In this document: in pieces, positions 43,328 through 52,101 of the stretch
Layout of the letters: each line of letters opens with the position of its first letter
How positions within the stretch are numbered: position 1 is the stretch's first letter
NCBI GenBank assembly: GCA_017436845.1
Contig: JAFSCJ010000015.1
Coordinates: forward strand, 62,001-126,000
Length of the DNA: 64,000 nucleotides
Direction: 5' to 3'
From: Muribaculaceae bacterium
GTDB lineage: Bacteria; Bacteroidota; Bacteroidia; Bacteroidales; Muribaculaceae
Notes under the pieces: generated by a model
What the model saw: the letters and a program-made list of their open reading frames with translations, nothing else
What the model was told of the DNA's origin: nothing
The model's database searches: none
Translations under genes and position numbers: made by a program

Positions 43328-46300
43328 ATGAAATTTAAGTTTAAGATTCAGCAGTACCAAACTGACGCCGTTGAAAACACTGTCGAGGTGTTCTCTGGTC
43401 AGCCGTCGCACGCTCCGTCAAAGTATCGTCTTGATCTCGGAAAACGAGTAGGTCAAATGAAATTTGAGGGCGATGATGACGCCTATCGCAATGCAGATGT
43501 AGAACTTACTTCGGCTCAAATTCTTGAAAATATTCGCGAAATTCAGAGCCGTAACCTTATTGCTCCAAGCAGTTCACTTACTAAAGGGCTTGGTAAGGTA
43601 AATCTTGATATAGAAATGGAAACAGGTACAGGTAAGACCTATGTCTATATCAAGACAATGTTTGAACTTAACAAACAATATGGTTGGAGTAAGTTCATCA
43701 TCGTAGTGCCAAGCATTGCTATTCGTGAGGGTGTAGCAAAGAGTTTCTCAATGCTCGAAGACCACTTCATGGAGCATTATAATAAAAAGGCTCGTTGGTT
43801 TATCTATAACAGCTCAAATCTTAACGCACTTGACATCTATTCTCAAAACAGTGACTTATCGGTGATGATAATAAACACTCAAGCCTTTGCCGGAGACCTG
43901 AAAGAAGGTAAAAATACCAAAGTCAGTAAAATTATCGATTCGGTGCGTGATGAGTTCCAAAGTCGCAGACCTATTGATGTGATTGCTGCCAATCGCCCAA
44001 TTATCATAATGGACGAGCCACAGAAAATGGAGGGTGACGCTACCCAAGCCGGTATAAAGCGTTTCAATCCGTTGTTTGTTCTAAACTACTCGGCGACACA
44101 CAAAACAAAGCATGATACAATCTATGCACTTGACGCATACGACGCTTTCAAGGAAAAACTTGTTAAGCGTATTCAAGTGCGTGGTTTTGAAGTGAAGAAC
44201 TTGCGTGGTACAAGTAGCTATCTCTATGTGGATAGTATCATACTATCTCCTAAGCACCCACCAATGGCTCGCATTGAACTTGAATGTAAAAATGCTTCGG
44301 GAGCTATTCGTCCTGAAGTGAAGAAATTCAGTGCCGGCGATGACTTGCATGTCGAAGCAGGCCTTGCTGAATATGAAGGCTTTACTATCTCGGAAATAAA
44401 TCCTCATGGCAAAGGATATGTTACTTTCCTAAACGGAATAACCGTTTATTGTGGTCAAGTGATTGGCGATAGCAACGAGGAAGCAATGCAACGAGTGCAA
44501 ATTCGTGAAACTATCATTGCTCACTTTGAGAAAGAAAAGGAGCTTTTCAATCGAGGCATAAAATGCTTGTCGCTATTCTTTATTGACGAAGTGGCAAATT
44601 ATCGTCGCTACGACGAAGATGGCAACGAAATAAAAGGTAAGTTCCAACAAATATTTGAGGATGAATATAGCCGTATCATTAACGACTATATTACAATTTT
44701 CGATACCCCTTACGATATGTATCTTCGTCGTTTTGCTCCATCCGAAACGCACAAAGGATATTTTTCGATTGATAAGAAAGGTCGCATAAGCAATGGCGAG
44801 AAAGTAAATAAAAAGTCGGGACTGTCGGAAGATATTTCGGCATACGACCTTATCCTGAAAAATAAGGAACGACTATTGAGTTTTGATGAACCTACTCGCT
44901 TCATATTCTCTCACTCTGCTTTGCGTGAGGGTTGGGATAATCCAAATGTGTTCCAAATCTGTACGCTTCGCCACTCTAATTCTACCACTGCAAAACGCCA
45001 AGAGGTAGGTCGTGGTCTTCGTATATGCGTCAATAATGAGGGTATTCGCCAAGATAAGGAAACACTCGGCGATGATGTTCACAACATCAATGTGCTTACC
45101 GTTATAGCTAACGAAAGTTATGCCGATTTTACTACAGCATTGCAGCGTGAAACTCGTGAAGCATTGCGTGAACGTGCCGTTATGGCTACGCCTGAATTCT
45201 TCATAGGTAAGAAAGTCAAAGACATCGACGGTGCATTGCACGAAATCACTCCGACAGAAGCAAGTCGTATTATTGTGTATCTTGAAGATAACGATTACAT
45301 TGACGATAAAGGTTTCCTTACCGATAAGTATCATAGCGATAATGCAGCTAAATCACTTGCGCCTATGGGTGCTAAATTAGCTCCTATCGCAGAGAGCGTA
45401 AACACTCTTATCCAATCTATCTTCGACCCGAAAGTGCTTGATGATATGGTGGAAGAAGCTCCGAATACTACCGACGGCAACGAACTTAACGATAACTTTA
45501 ATGATGACCGTTTCCAAAAGATTTGGAACGAAATCAATCATAAGTATGTGTATACAGTACATTATGATAGCGAAGAACTTATTGAAAATGTAATCAACAA
45601 GACTTTAACTGATTTGACGGTTACAAAATTGCAATATGTAAAGGTTGTTGGCGACCAACAAGATGCAGTTACATTTGGTAGTGCAAAATCAACAACTCGT
45701 GAACTTACCGATGTATGCACTTCGACTGTGGCATATGATCTCGTGGGTGATGTGGCTCGTGGTGCAAGACTCACACGTCGGTCAGTTGTGAAAATTCTTC
45801 AAGGTATGGGAATGAAAGCGTTGCTATTCAAGAATAACCCCGAAGAATTTATTCGCAATTTGGTCAAAATCATTCGTGAGCAAAAGGCTACTATGATTGT
45901 AGATCATATTACCTATAATCGTACTAAATCTAAATACGATAGTAATATTTTTGTGCCGGAACGCAAATTGAATATCAATAAGGTTGTTGAAGCACAAAAA
46001 CACATTACTCCGTATGTAGCATACGATAGCGACTGCGAGCGTGATTTTGCTAAAGCTCTTGAAAGTGCGACTGAAGTTTATATCTATGCGAAGTTACCTC
46101 GTAAATTGAAAATTCCTACTCCTGTGGATGACTATGCTCCCGACTGGGCGATTGTCTTTAACGAGGGCGTTGTTCGACATATATTCTTCGTTGCCGAAAC
46201 CAAAGGCTCGCTTGACGGAATGGAACTTCGTGGTGTAGAGAAGGTTAAAACCGAATGTGCTAAGAAATTGTTTAACAAACTTTCGACCTCTACTGTAAAA

Positions 46301-46357
46301 TACGGAGTTGTTGATAAGTTTGAGAATTTGTATAACATTATCAATGGCATTGAATAA
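43328..46357 (+). CDS. Type III restriction-modification system, restriction (Res) subunit
   Basis: 1009 residues. Superfamily-2 helicase/translocase: Walker A METGTGKTYVYIKT near 98, motif II MDEPQKME near 228, motif III YSATHK near 252, motif VI EVGRGLRI near 563. The C-terminal endonuclease domain has Asp in YAPDWAIVF and the ExK of FVAETKGS near 957. With Mod it cuts DNA at a fixed distance from unmethylated head-to-head sites. A GTG at 43304 is open upstream, but ATG 43328 (MKFKFKIQQYQTDAV) begins directly with the DEAD-box Q-like segment. It lies 35 bases after the toxin and has no promoter of its own that I can see. Confidence 0.9.
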   Translation: MKFKFKIQQYQTDAVENTVEVFSGQPSHAPSKYRLDLGKRVGQMKFEGDDDAYRNADVELTSAQILENIREIQSRNLIAPSSSLTKGLGKVNLDIEMETGTGKTYVYIKTMFELNKQYGWSKFIIVVPSIAIREGVAKSFSMLEDHFMEHYNKKARWFIYNSSNLNALDIYSQNSDLSVMIINTQAFAGDLKEGKNTKVSKIIDSVRDEFQSRRPIDVIAANRPIIIMDEPQKMEGDATQAGIKRFNPLFVLNYSATHKTKHDTIYALDAYDAFKEKLVKRIQVRGFEVKNLRGTSSYLYVDSIILSPKHPPMARIELECKNASGAIRPEVKKFSAGDDLHVEAGLAEYEGFTISEINPHGKGYVTFLNGITVYCGQVIGDSNEEAMQRVQIRETIIAHFEKEKELFNRGIKCLSLFFIDEVANYRRYDEDGNEIKGKFQQIFEDEYSRIINDYITIFDTPYDMYLRRFAPSETHKGYFSIDKKGRISNGEKVNKKSGLSEDISAYDLILKNKERLLSFDEPTRFIFSHSALREGWDNPNVFQICTLRHSNSTTAKRQEVGRGLRICVNNEGIRQDKETLGDDVHNINVLTVIANESYADFTTALQRETREALRERAVMATPEFFIGKKVKDIDGALHEITPTEASRIIVYLEDNDYIDDKGFLTDKYHSDNAAKSLAPMGAKLAPIAESVNTLIQSIFDPKVLDDMVEEAPNTTDGNELNDNFNDDRFQKIWNEINHKYVYTVHYDSEELIENVINKTLTDLTVTKLQYVKVVGDQQDAVTFGSAKSTTRELTDVCTSTVAYDLVGDVARGARLTRRSVVKILQGMGMKALLFKNNPEEFIRNLVKIIREQKATMIVDHITYNRTKSKYDSNIFVPERKLNINKVVEAQKHITPYVAYDSDCERDFAKALESATEVYIYAKLPRKLKIPTPVDDYAPDWAIVFNEGVVRHIFFVAETKGSLDGMELRGVEKVKTECAKKLFNKLSTSTVKYGVVDKFENLYNIINGIE

Positions 46358-46519
46358 TGGACTAGTTAAACGAATACTTGGAATCTGCTTGTGGGCGTTG
46401 CGATGACGGCAAATGCCAATGGAAATAATATATTATCTTTTTCTTTTAGGTAAACCTCAAAAATATACTGCACTCGCTGTGAAATATTCAAGTAAGCTTG
46501 ATATTATTTCGCTCGTTTG
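46358..46519. other. Right flank of the island, no gene seen
   Basis: Between res and the nadC promoter. A short G+C-richer stretch (GGCGTT/AATGCC hairpin, about 46397-46420) is followed by A+T-rich DNA. No reading frame or terminator of note. Confidence 0.4.
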
Positions 46520-46540
46520 TTTGTAACTTTGTGGGAAATA
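46520..46540 (+). repeat. Right copy of the 21-base inverted repeat, overlapping the nadC promoter
   Basis: Begins TTTGTAACTTTGTGG and matches the left copy (40272-40292, opposite strand) at 20 of 21 positions. Contains the perfect -7 box TAACTTTG (46524-46531), which serves nadC. Confidence 0.6.
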
Positions 46541-46550
46541 ATTGAATGTT

Positions 46551-47396
46551 ATGAAAACAAGAGATGAACTAATTGATGATTTGCTCACTTTGGCGTTTGC
46601 TGAGGATGTGGGCGATGGAGACCATACAACGTTAAGCACTATTCCTGCCGATGAGATGGGGAAACAACGCTTGATTGTTAAGGAAGAAGGTATTATTGCT
46701 GGTATTGAGATAGCAAAAAAGGTATTTGATAAGTTTGATCCGGAGTTGAAAATGACTGTGTTTATCAACGATGGAGCTCATGTGAAACCTGGGGATATTG
46801 CTTTTGAAGTAGAAGGCCGAGTGCGTTCATTATTGCAAACAGAACGTGTGATGCTTAATATTATGCAACGCATGAGCGGAATTGCTACTGTTACAGCCAA
46901 ATATCAAGAACGTCTTGAAGGGTTGAAAACAAAGGTGCTCGATACTCGCAAGACTACTCCGGGATTGCGCATGCTTGAAAAAGAGGCAGTGAAAATAGGT
47001 GGTGGTTGTAATCACCGCATAGGATTGTTTGACATGATTTTGATTAAAGACAATCATGTGGATTTTGCAGGAGGAATTAAAGAAGCTATTGCTTCAGCAA
47101 AAAGATATTGCAAGGAGACAGGTCGTGACCTCAAAATAGAGATTGAAGTGCGTAATACCGATGAGATAAATCAAGCATTGGAAGCAGGAGTAGATCGCAT
47201 TATGCTTGATAATTTCACTCCTGAACGCACTCGCGAAGCTGTTGCTTTGATTAATGGTCGTGTAGAGATAGAATCATCAGGTGGTATCACGATTGACACA
47301 TTGCGCGCTTATGGCGAGTGTGGTGTGGATTATATTTCGGTGGGAGCACTCACTCACTCTGTCAAAGGTCTTGATATGAGTTTCAAAGCGTGTTAA
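46551..47396 (+). CDS. nadC: Quinolinate phosphoribosyltransferase (decarboxylating)
   Basis: Makes nicotinate mononucleotide from quinolinate and PRPP in NAD synthesis. 281 residues: AFAEDVGDGDHTTLST, the RKTTPGLR PRPP-binding loop near 134, GGGCNHR, IKDNH, EIEVRN, MLDNF and ESSGGI, all diagnostic. A TTG at 46542 is in frame, but ATG 46551 is preferred. Right border of the island; overlaps the convergent HAD gene by four bases. Confidence 0.96.
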   Translation: MKTRDELIDDLLTLAFAEDVGDGDHTTLSTIPADEMGKQRLIVKEEGIIAGIEIAKKVFDKFDPELKMTVFINDGAHVKPGDIAFEVEGRVRSLLQTERVMLNIMQRMSGIATVTAKYQERLEGLKTKVLDTRKTTPGLRMLEKEAVKIGGGCNHRIGLFDMILIKDNHVDFAGGIKEAIASAKRYCKETGRDLKIEIEVRNTDEINQALEAGVDRIMLDNFTPERTREAVALINGRVEIESSGGITIDTLRAYGECGVDYISVGALTHSVKGLDMSFKAC

Positions 47397-48031
47397 CAAC
47401 GTTTTATAGATAACATTGTTTCGACATTAAAGCCTATGAAGTTGTCAATCAACTCATGGGCTTTTTCTTTTATTTTTTCGGATGGGTTACTTGTAGTTAA
47501 GCCTATAACTGTAGCTCCAGATGCCATGCCTGCTTCAAGGCCTTGTATAGAGTCCTCAAAGACATAGCAATCAACAGGGTTGCGATTGATGGCTTTTGCA
47601 GCAAGTAGGTAGCCTTGAGGATCGGGTTTAGACTTCGTTACATCAGAGCCGGTGATGATTGCATCAAAAAAGTCTTTAAATCCCGGGTGCTGATGATATA
47701 AACTTTCCATCTTTACATTATCGCTACTTGTAACAATGGCTGTGGGGATGTTATATTCTTTTAATTGTGTCAGGAAATTGATTACTCCATCATATATTGG
47801 ATATATGATATTATTCTCAAAATCATGTACTCGGTTTATGATGTCTTGATGAATGGATTTGTCAAAATAGGTGTTGAGTATTTTAAATAGTGCATTACCT
47901 TTAATAACATAGGCAAAATTATCAACTCCGGTGGGATATATTTTTTCTATATCTTCCCAAAATTCAGTGTAAAGTCCCTCACTGTCAATGAGTACGCCAT
48001 CCAAATCAAATAATACTCCAACTTTTTCCAT
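47393..48031 (-). CDS. HAD-superfamily hydrolase, phosphatase/phosphoglucomutase-like
   Basis: 212 residues with motif I LFDLDGVLIDSE (nucleophile Asp), motif II VTSSD, the catalytic Lys in DVTKSKPDPQGY, and motif IV VFEDSIQGLEAG. The helical cap of the beta-phosphoglucomutase/GPH subgroup is present. The substrate, probably a small sugar phosphate, is not determinable. Divergent from the MATE pump. Confidence 0.85.
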   Translation of the reverse strand: MEKVGVLFDLDGVLIDSEGLYTEFWEDIEKIYPTGVDNFAYVIKGNALFKILNTYFDKSIHQDIINRVHDFENNIIYPIYDGVINFLTQLKEYNIPTAIVTSSDNVKMESLYHQHPGFKDFFDAIITGSDVTKSKPDPQGYLLAAKAINRNPVDCYVFEDSIQGLEAGMASGATVIGLTTSNPSEKIKEKAHELIDNFIGFNVETMLSIKRC

Positions 48032-48053
48032 TGTGATATTGTTTTATTTTACG

Positions 48054-48061
48054 CAAAATTA
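48054..48061 (-). promoter_or_regulatory. Promoter -7 box for the HAD gene
   Basis: Minus strand TAATTTTGC, perfect TAnnTTTG, 22 bases before the ATG. Confidence 0.55.
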
Positions 48062-48096
48062 ATACTGAAAACGGCTACTATTGCGATGTTTTGAGT

Positions 48097-48104
48097 TAAT
48101 TTTG
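48097..48104 (+). promoter_or_regulatory. Promoter -7 box for the MATE gene
   Basis: TAATTTTG, perfect box 18 bases before the ATG at 48123. Confidence 0.55.
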
Positions 48105-48122
48105 TAAAATCAAAAGAATATT

Positions 48123-49508
48123 ATGTCGACAAATGCAGTAAATAGTCCAATGGCATTAGGCTCAGCTCCTATCGGGAAGTTGCTAATGCAATATTCAATA
48201 CCTGCTATTATAGCAAGTGTTGCGACATCGTTGTATAACATAGTCGATAGTATATTCATTGGACATGGTGTAGGGGCAATGGCTATTGCCGGACTTGCGA
48301 TTACCTTCCCGCTAATGAATCTTGTTATTGCTTTCTGTGTATTTATATCAGCAGGAGGCTCAACAATTTGTTCAATATTTTTGGGACAAAAAGATTATGC
48401 AAGAGCAAAAAAAGTATTGAATAATGTTCTGACATTGAGTATTATTCATTCCATTGTATTCGGAGGATTGTCAATATTGTTTTTAGATGAAATATTGTAT
48501 TTCTTTGGCGCAACTGACGAAACTATCCCCTACGCGCGGGAGTTTATGAGGATAATATTATATGGCACTCCTATATCTTATGTTTTTATCGCATTAAATA
48601 ATATGTTGCGAGCAACAGGCTATCCCAAGAAAGCAATGGCTACAGCATTAGTAACGGTATTGGTAAATGTGATATTAGCCCCAATTTATATTTTTGTTTT
48701 AAAATGGGGAATCGCCGGTGCTGCTTTTGCTACTATTTGTGGTCAGTCGGTGGGTATGGTGCTGGTTTTGAAACATTTTTATTCGAAGAGTAGTTTTGTG
48801 CATTTTGGCTCTCGTAAAGACTTGAAATTATCAATGTCAATAGTTAAGAGGATATACTCAATAGGTATGTCTCCTTTTTTGATGAATGTGTGCGCTTGTA
48901 TAGTGGTGATATTTATAAATAATGCATTGCTTGAAACAGGTAAAAACATAGGTGATCTTGCCGTTGGGGCGTTTGGGATTGTTAATCGTACAGGGATGTT
49001 GTTTGTAATGATTGTATTTGGTATTACGCAAGGGATGCAACCAATATTAGGATTCAATTATGGCGCAAATCAATGGGATAGAGTTAAGCATACATTGAAA
49101 ATCGGTCTTTTTATAGGGATTCTAATTACAACGATTGGTGTTGTTATGGCAGAATTATTTCCCTATGAAATATCATCATTATTTACAACAGATAAGACTT
49201 TAATAGATATCTCAGTTACAGGATTTAGGATAAGTTTCATCTTTTATTCTGCCGTTGGAGGAGGTGTCATTATACAAAATTTCCTTCAAGCAATAGGTAA
49301 ACCTAAAATCTCTATATTTTTGTCATTAACACGTCAGTTATTATTCCTTATTCCGAATTTATTGATATTGCCACATTTCTTTGGCGTTAATGGTGTGTGG
49401 CTTAGCTTGTCAGTCTCTGATTTGCTTGCGTTTTTGGTCGCGTTAGCAACATTAGGTGTATTACTCAAAAGAGAAAATAAACATTTTTCATCGCTTATAA
49501 ATTCCTGA
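48123..49508 (+). CDS. MATE family efflux transporter
   Basis: Inner-membrane Na+- or H+-driven exporter of drugs or metabolites. 461 residues, about twelve membrane segments; the family signature near the N-terminus is visible (SIPAIIASVATSLYNIVDSI, FIGHGVGAMAIAGLAI), as is the second-half repeat (FGITQGMQPILGFNYGANQW). Substrate unknown. Two bases before the next gene, so both are probably one operon. Confidence 0.92.
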   Translation: MSTNAVNSPMALGSAPIGKLLMQYSIPAIIASVATSLYNIVDSIFIGHGVGAMAIAGLAITFPLMNLVIAFCVFISAGGSTICSIFLGQKDYARAKKVLNNVLTLSIIHSIVFGGLSILFLDEILYFFGATDETIPYAREFMRIILYGTPISYVFIALNNMLRATGYPKKAMATALVTVLVNVILAPIYIFVLKWGIAGAAFATICGQSVGMVLVLKHFYSKSSFVHFGSRKDLKLSMSIVKRIYSIGMSPFLMNVCACIVVIFINNALLETGKNIGDLAVGAFGIVNRTGMLFVMIVFGITQGMQPILGFNYGANQWDRVKHTLKIGLFIGILITTIGVVMAELFPYEISSLFTTDKTLIDISVTGFRISFIFYSAVGGGVIIQNFLQAIGKPKISIFLSLTRQLLFLIPNLLILPHFFGVNGVWLSLSVSDLLAFLVALATLGVLLKRENKHFSSLINS

Positions 49509-49510
49509 TT

Positions 49511-51088
49511 ATGATAAACGAGTTACAATTAAGATTATCACCAGAAATTGCTTATGTTCCTTTGCGTTTGAATGCTCATGTTTCAGGAATGTTGAATGTA
49601 GATGTTAATCGTATAAAAGTATGTAAAATAATTAAACGTTCGATTGATGCTCGCCAACGAAATGTGATGATAAATTTGACGGTTAGAGTCTATATTGATG
49701 AGGACCCAGAAACGTTATCTTTGATAACTCCTATTAAGTATAAGTCAGTTGCTGATGCAAGGCAAGTTGTGGTTGTTGGAGCAGGTCCGGCAGGATTGTT
49801 TGCCGCGTTACGTCTTATAGAATTAGGCCTAAGACCTATTGTGCTGGAACGAGGAAAAGATGTCGACTCTCGTCGCAGAGATATGGCTCGTATTTCACGC
49901 GAAAATATAGTTGATCCTGATTCTAATTATTGCTTTGGCGAAGGTGGTGCCGGTGCATTTTCTGATGGCAAATTATATACCCGAAGCAAAAAAAGAGGTT
50001 CTGTAGAAAAAATATTAGCAGTATTTCATCAACATGGAGCTTCAGAAGATATATTAATAGATGCTCATCCTCACATTGGTACCGATAAGTTGCCGGGAGT
50101 GATAAAATCAATGCGTGAAACAATTGTTAAAAGTGGTGGTATTGTCGCTTTCTCTTCAAGAGTAACAGATATAATTATTGAAAACGGCGTCGTTGTTGGT
50201 GTTGAAACAATAACAGGAGAACGATATTTGGGCCCGGTGATATTGGCAACCGGTCACTCTGCACGAGATATTTATCATTTGCTAAATGAAAAGAAAATAG
50301 ATATTCAACCAAAAGGTTTGGCTGTAGGGGTTCGACTCGAACATCCTCAGCATTTGATAGATTGTATTCAATATCATAGTAAGCAAGGACGTGGAAGGTA
50401 TTTGCCTGCTGCAGAGTATTCTATGTTAACTCGAGTTGATGGACGTGGGGTATATTCGTTTTGTATGTGCCCAGGTGGCTTTATAATCCCGGCTGCAAGT
50501 GATAAAGGACAATTGGTCGTAAATGGCATGTCTCCATCAAATCGAGGAACAAAGTGGGCAAATTCGGGAATGGTAGTGGAAGTTTTACCAGAGGACTTGC
50601 CTGATTATGATGAATATGGCAATTTAAAGATGATGAAATTACAAGAGGATATCGAGGCAAAGTTTTTTAAGGATAGTAATGGGACTCAAAATGCTCCTGC
50701 ACAAAGAATGATTGATTTTGTTGAAGGGCAAGAGTCTAAAACATTACCTAAAACATCTTATGCACCAGGAATTCATTCGTCGCGCATAGATAAACTGCTC
50801 CCCTCTTTTATTTCTAAAAGATTGCAACAAGGATTTAGAGATTTTGGTCGAAAATCAAAAGGATTTCTAACAAATGAAGCCGTATTAATTGGTGATGAGA
50901 CTCGCACATCTTCACCAGTGCGTATACCCAGAGACAATGAAACAATGTCCCACGTTGCAATTATAGGATTGTTCCCATGTGGTGAAGGCGCCGGATATGC
51001 TGGAGGAATTGTTTCTGCTGCTATTGATGGTGAAAGATGTGCTGATGCAGTAGCTCGTTTAATCTTCGGTACTGATTTCGGTCAATGA
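49511..51088 (+). CDS. FAD-dependent oxidoreductase (COG2509 type)
   Basis: 525 residues. After an N-terminal domain of about 90 residues comes the dinucleotide-binding motif VVVGAGPAGLFAALRL, then NYCFGEGGAGAFSDGKLYTRSKKRG, a second GHSARDIYHLL and the C-terminal GEGAGYAGGIVSAAIDG contacting FAD. Members of this family are uncharacterised dehydrogenases. Downstream of the MATE pump in the same unit; its end overlaps the convergent DUF695 gene by 30 bases. Confidence 0.83.
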   Translation: MINELQLRLSPEIAYVPLRLNAHVSGMLNVDVNRIKVCKIIKRSIDARQRNVMINLTVRVYIDEDPETLSLITPIKYKSVADARQVVVVGAGPAGLFAALRLIELGLRPIVLERGKDVDSRRRDMARISRENIVDPDSNYCFGEGGAGAFSDGKLYTRSKKRGSVEKILAVFHQHGASEDILIDAHPHIGTDKLPGVIKSMRETIVKSGGIVAFSSRVTDIIIENGVVVGVETITGERYLGPVILATGHSARDIYHLLNEKKIDIQPKGLAVGVRLEHPQHLIDCIQYHSKQGRGRYLPAAEYSMLTRVDGRGVYSFCMCPGGFIIPAASDKGQLVVNGMSPSNRGTKWANSGMVVEVLPEDLPDYDEYGNLKMMKLQEDIEAKFFKDSNGTQNAPAQRMIDFVEGQESKTLPKTSYAPGIHSSRIDKLLPSFISKRLQQGFRDFGRKSKGFLTNEAVLIGDETRTSSPVRIPRDNETMSHVAIIGLFPCGEGAGYAGGIVSAAIDGERCADAVARLIFGTDFGQ

Positions 51089-51499
51089 TTTCATCTCTTG
51101 ATATTCATTCCACTCAGGATCATTTTCGGCGTATATTGTTATTGGAAGCAATTCAAATGATTGAAGTGCTTCGTTAAATTTCTTTCCGAAAATATTGGTG
51201 CTTAGTGTGTAAAATATCCAATTGCGTTCTCCATCACCTGTATATATGCCTGTTAATATTGCAATAGGATCTTTCTTAAATGTATTTTCAATAGATGCTT
51301 GAACTTCTTCCATTAAAGAAGATGTTTCAAAGTCGGGCATTCCAGACTTATCACTATTATATTTCCATGTAACCTCTATTCGGATATTGAATTTAGGATT
51401 ATTTTTAAATTTTTCGATATCGCGACGACCTGTTACCATAATGAGATTGCCGTTTTCACTTTCGGTTGGTGCAGTCCACCACTCTGAATTATTTGCCAT
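51059..51499 (-). CDS. DUF695 domain protein
   Basis: 146-residue cytosolic protein, beginning MANNSEWWTAPTESENGNL and containing RIEVTWKYN and DPEWNEYQEM, consistent with DUF695, whose function is unknown. No signal peptide or membrane segment. Convergent with the FAD oxidoreductase gene with 30 bases of overlap. Confidence 0.7.
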   Translation of the reverse strand: MANNSEWWTAPTESENGNLIMVTGRRDIEKFKNNPKFNIRIEVTWKYNSDKSGMPDFETSSLMEEVQASIENTFKKDPIAILTGIYTGDGERNWIFYTLSTNIFGKKFNEALQSFELLPITIYAENDPEWNEYQEMKSLTEISTED

Positions 51500-51614
51500 A
51501 TGATTATTTTTTAGGCTAAGTTAATTAAAATGTCTCAGATATTTATCGTTTGTAATGAAATTTTGAGAATAACAGATTTTAGATGTTTTCTGTTAATAAG
51601 TTTATTGAATTTTA

Positions 51615-51647
51615 TTTGGCATATTTTGAGGCAATTTCCTATTTTTG
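51615..51647 (+). promoter_or_regulatory. Promoter of the DUF3127 gene
   Basis: TTTG at 51615-51618, 21-base spacer, TATTTTTGC (box 51640-51647). Confidence 0.65.
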
Positions 51648-51674
51648 CAAGAAATAACTTAACATAATAGTATA

Positions 51675-52040
51675 ATGGAAATTAAAGGAAAAATAATTCT
51701 TGCTCTTCCTGAAATGTCTGGGACATCAAAAGCTGGAAATGCATGGAAAAAAAGAGAATATGTTTTAGAAACGCAAGAAACATACCCTCGCAAAGTTCAT
51801 TTTGATTTTTTCGGAGAGAGGGCTGATCAATATCCTCTAAATGTTGGAGATGTAGTTACATTGAGTTTTGATATTGAGAGTCGTGAATATAATGGTCGTT
51901 GGTTTACAAGTATTCGCGGATTGAAGGCCGAAAAAGATGGAGCAGCTCCTATTTCGACGCCTGCTCAATCAATTCCCGGAGATGTCCCTCCCCCACCGGA
52001 ATTTACAACAACAGATGAAAGCGATGATTTACCATTTTAA
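51675..52040 (+). CDS. DUF3127 protein with an SSB-like acidic C-terminal tip
   Basis: 121 residues: a predicted OB-fold-like beta domain (MEIKGKIILALPEM..., VGDVVTLSFDIESREYNGRWF) of the DUF3127 family, then a disordered Pro-rich linker (ISTPAQSIPGDVPPPPEF) and the last residues DESDDLPF. This plan, small OB domain, flexible linker and DDxPF tip, is that of single-stranded DNA-binding protein SSB, whose tip recruits repair and replication enzymes. True SSB should be elsewhere. Single gene with full promoter and terminator. Confidence 0.75.
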   Translation: MEIKGKIILALPEMSGTSKAGNAWKKREYVLETQETYPRKVHFDFFGERADQYPLNVGDVVTLSFDIESREYNGRWFTSIRGLKAEKDGAAPISTPAQSIPGDVPPPPEFTTTDESDDLPF

Positions 52041-52042
52041 AT

Positions 52043-52085
52043 ATCAATAAAAAAGCTACTTCATTGAAGTAGCTTTTTTATTGAT
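52043..52085. terminator. Bidirectional terminator between the DUF3127 gene and lpxA
   Basis: A perfect palindrome with 21-base arms (52043-52063 and 52065-52085) around one T; core stem GCTACTTCA/TGAAGTAGC flanked by A6 and T6, so it ends transcription on both strands. Confidence 0.9.
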
Positions 52086-52101
52086 TCTATTTCGAAAGAG
52101 A

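Noticed and set aside
51616..51633. Third sigma-54-type element (TTGGCATATTTTGAGGC)
   Set aside because: The bases at the GC position after GG-N10 are GG, and a complete TTTG-N21-TATTTTTGC promoter sits at the same place.
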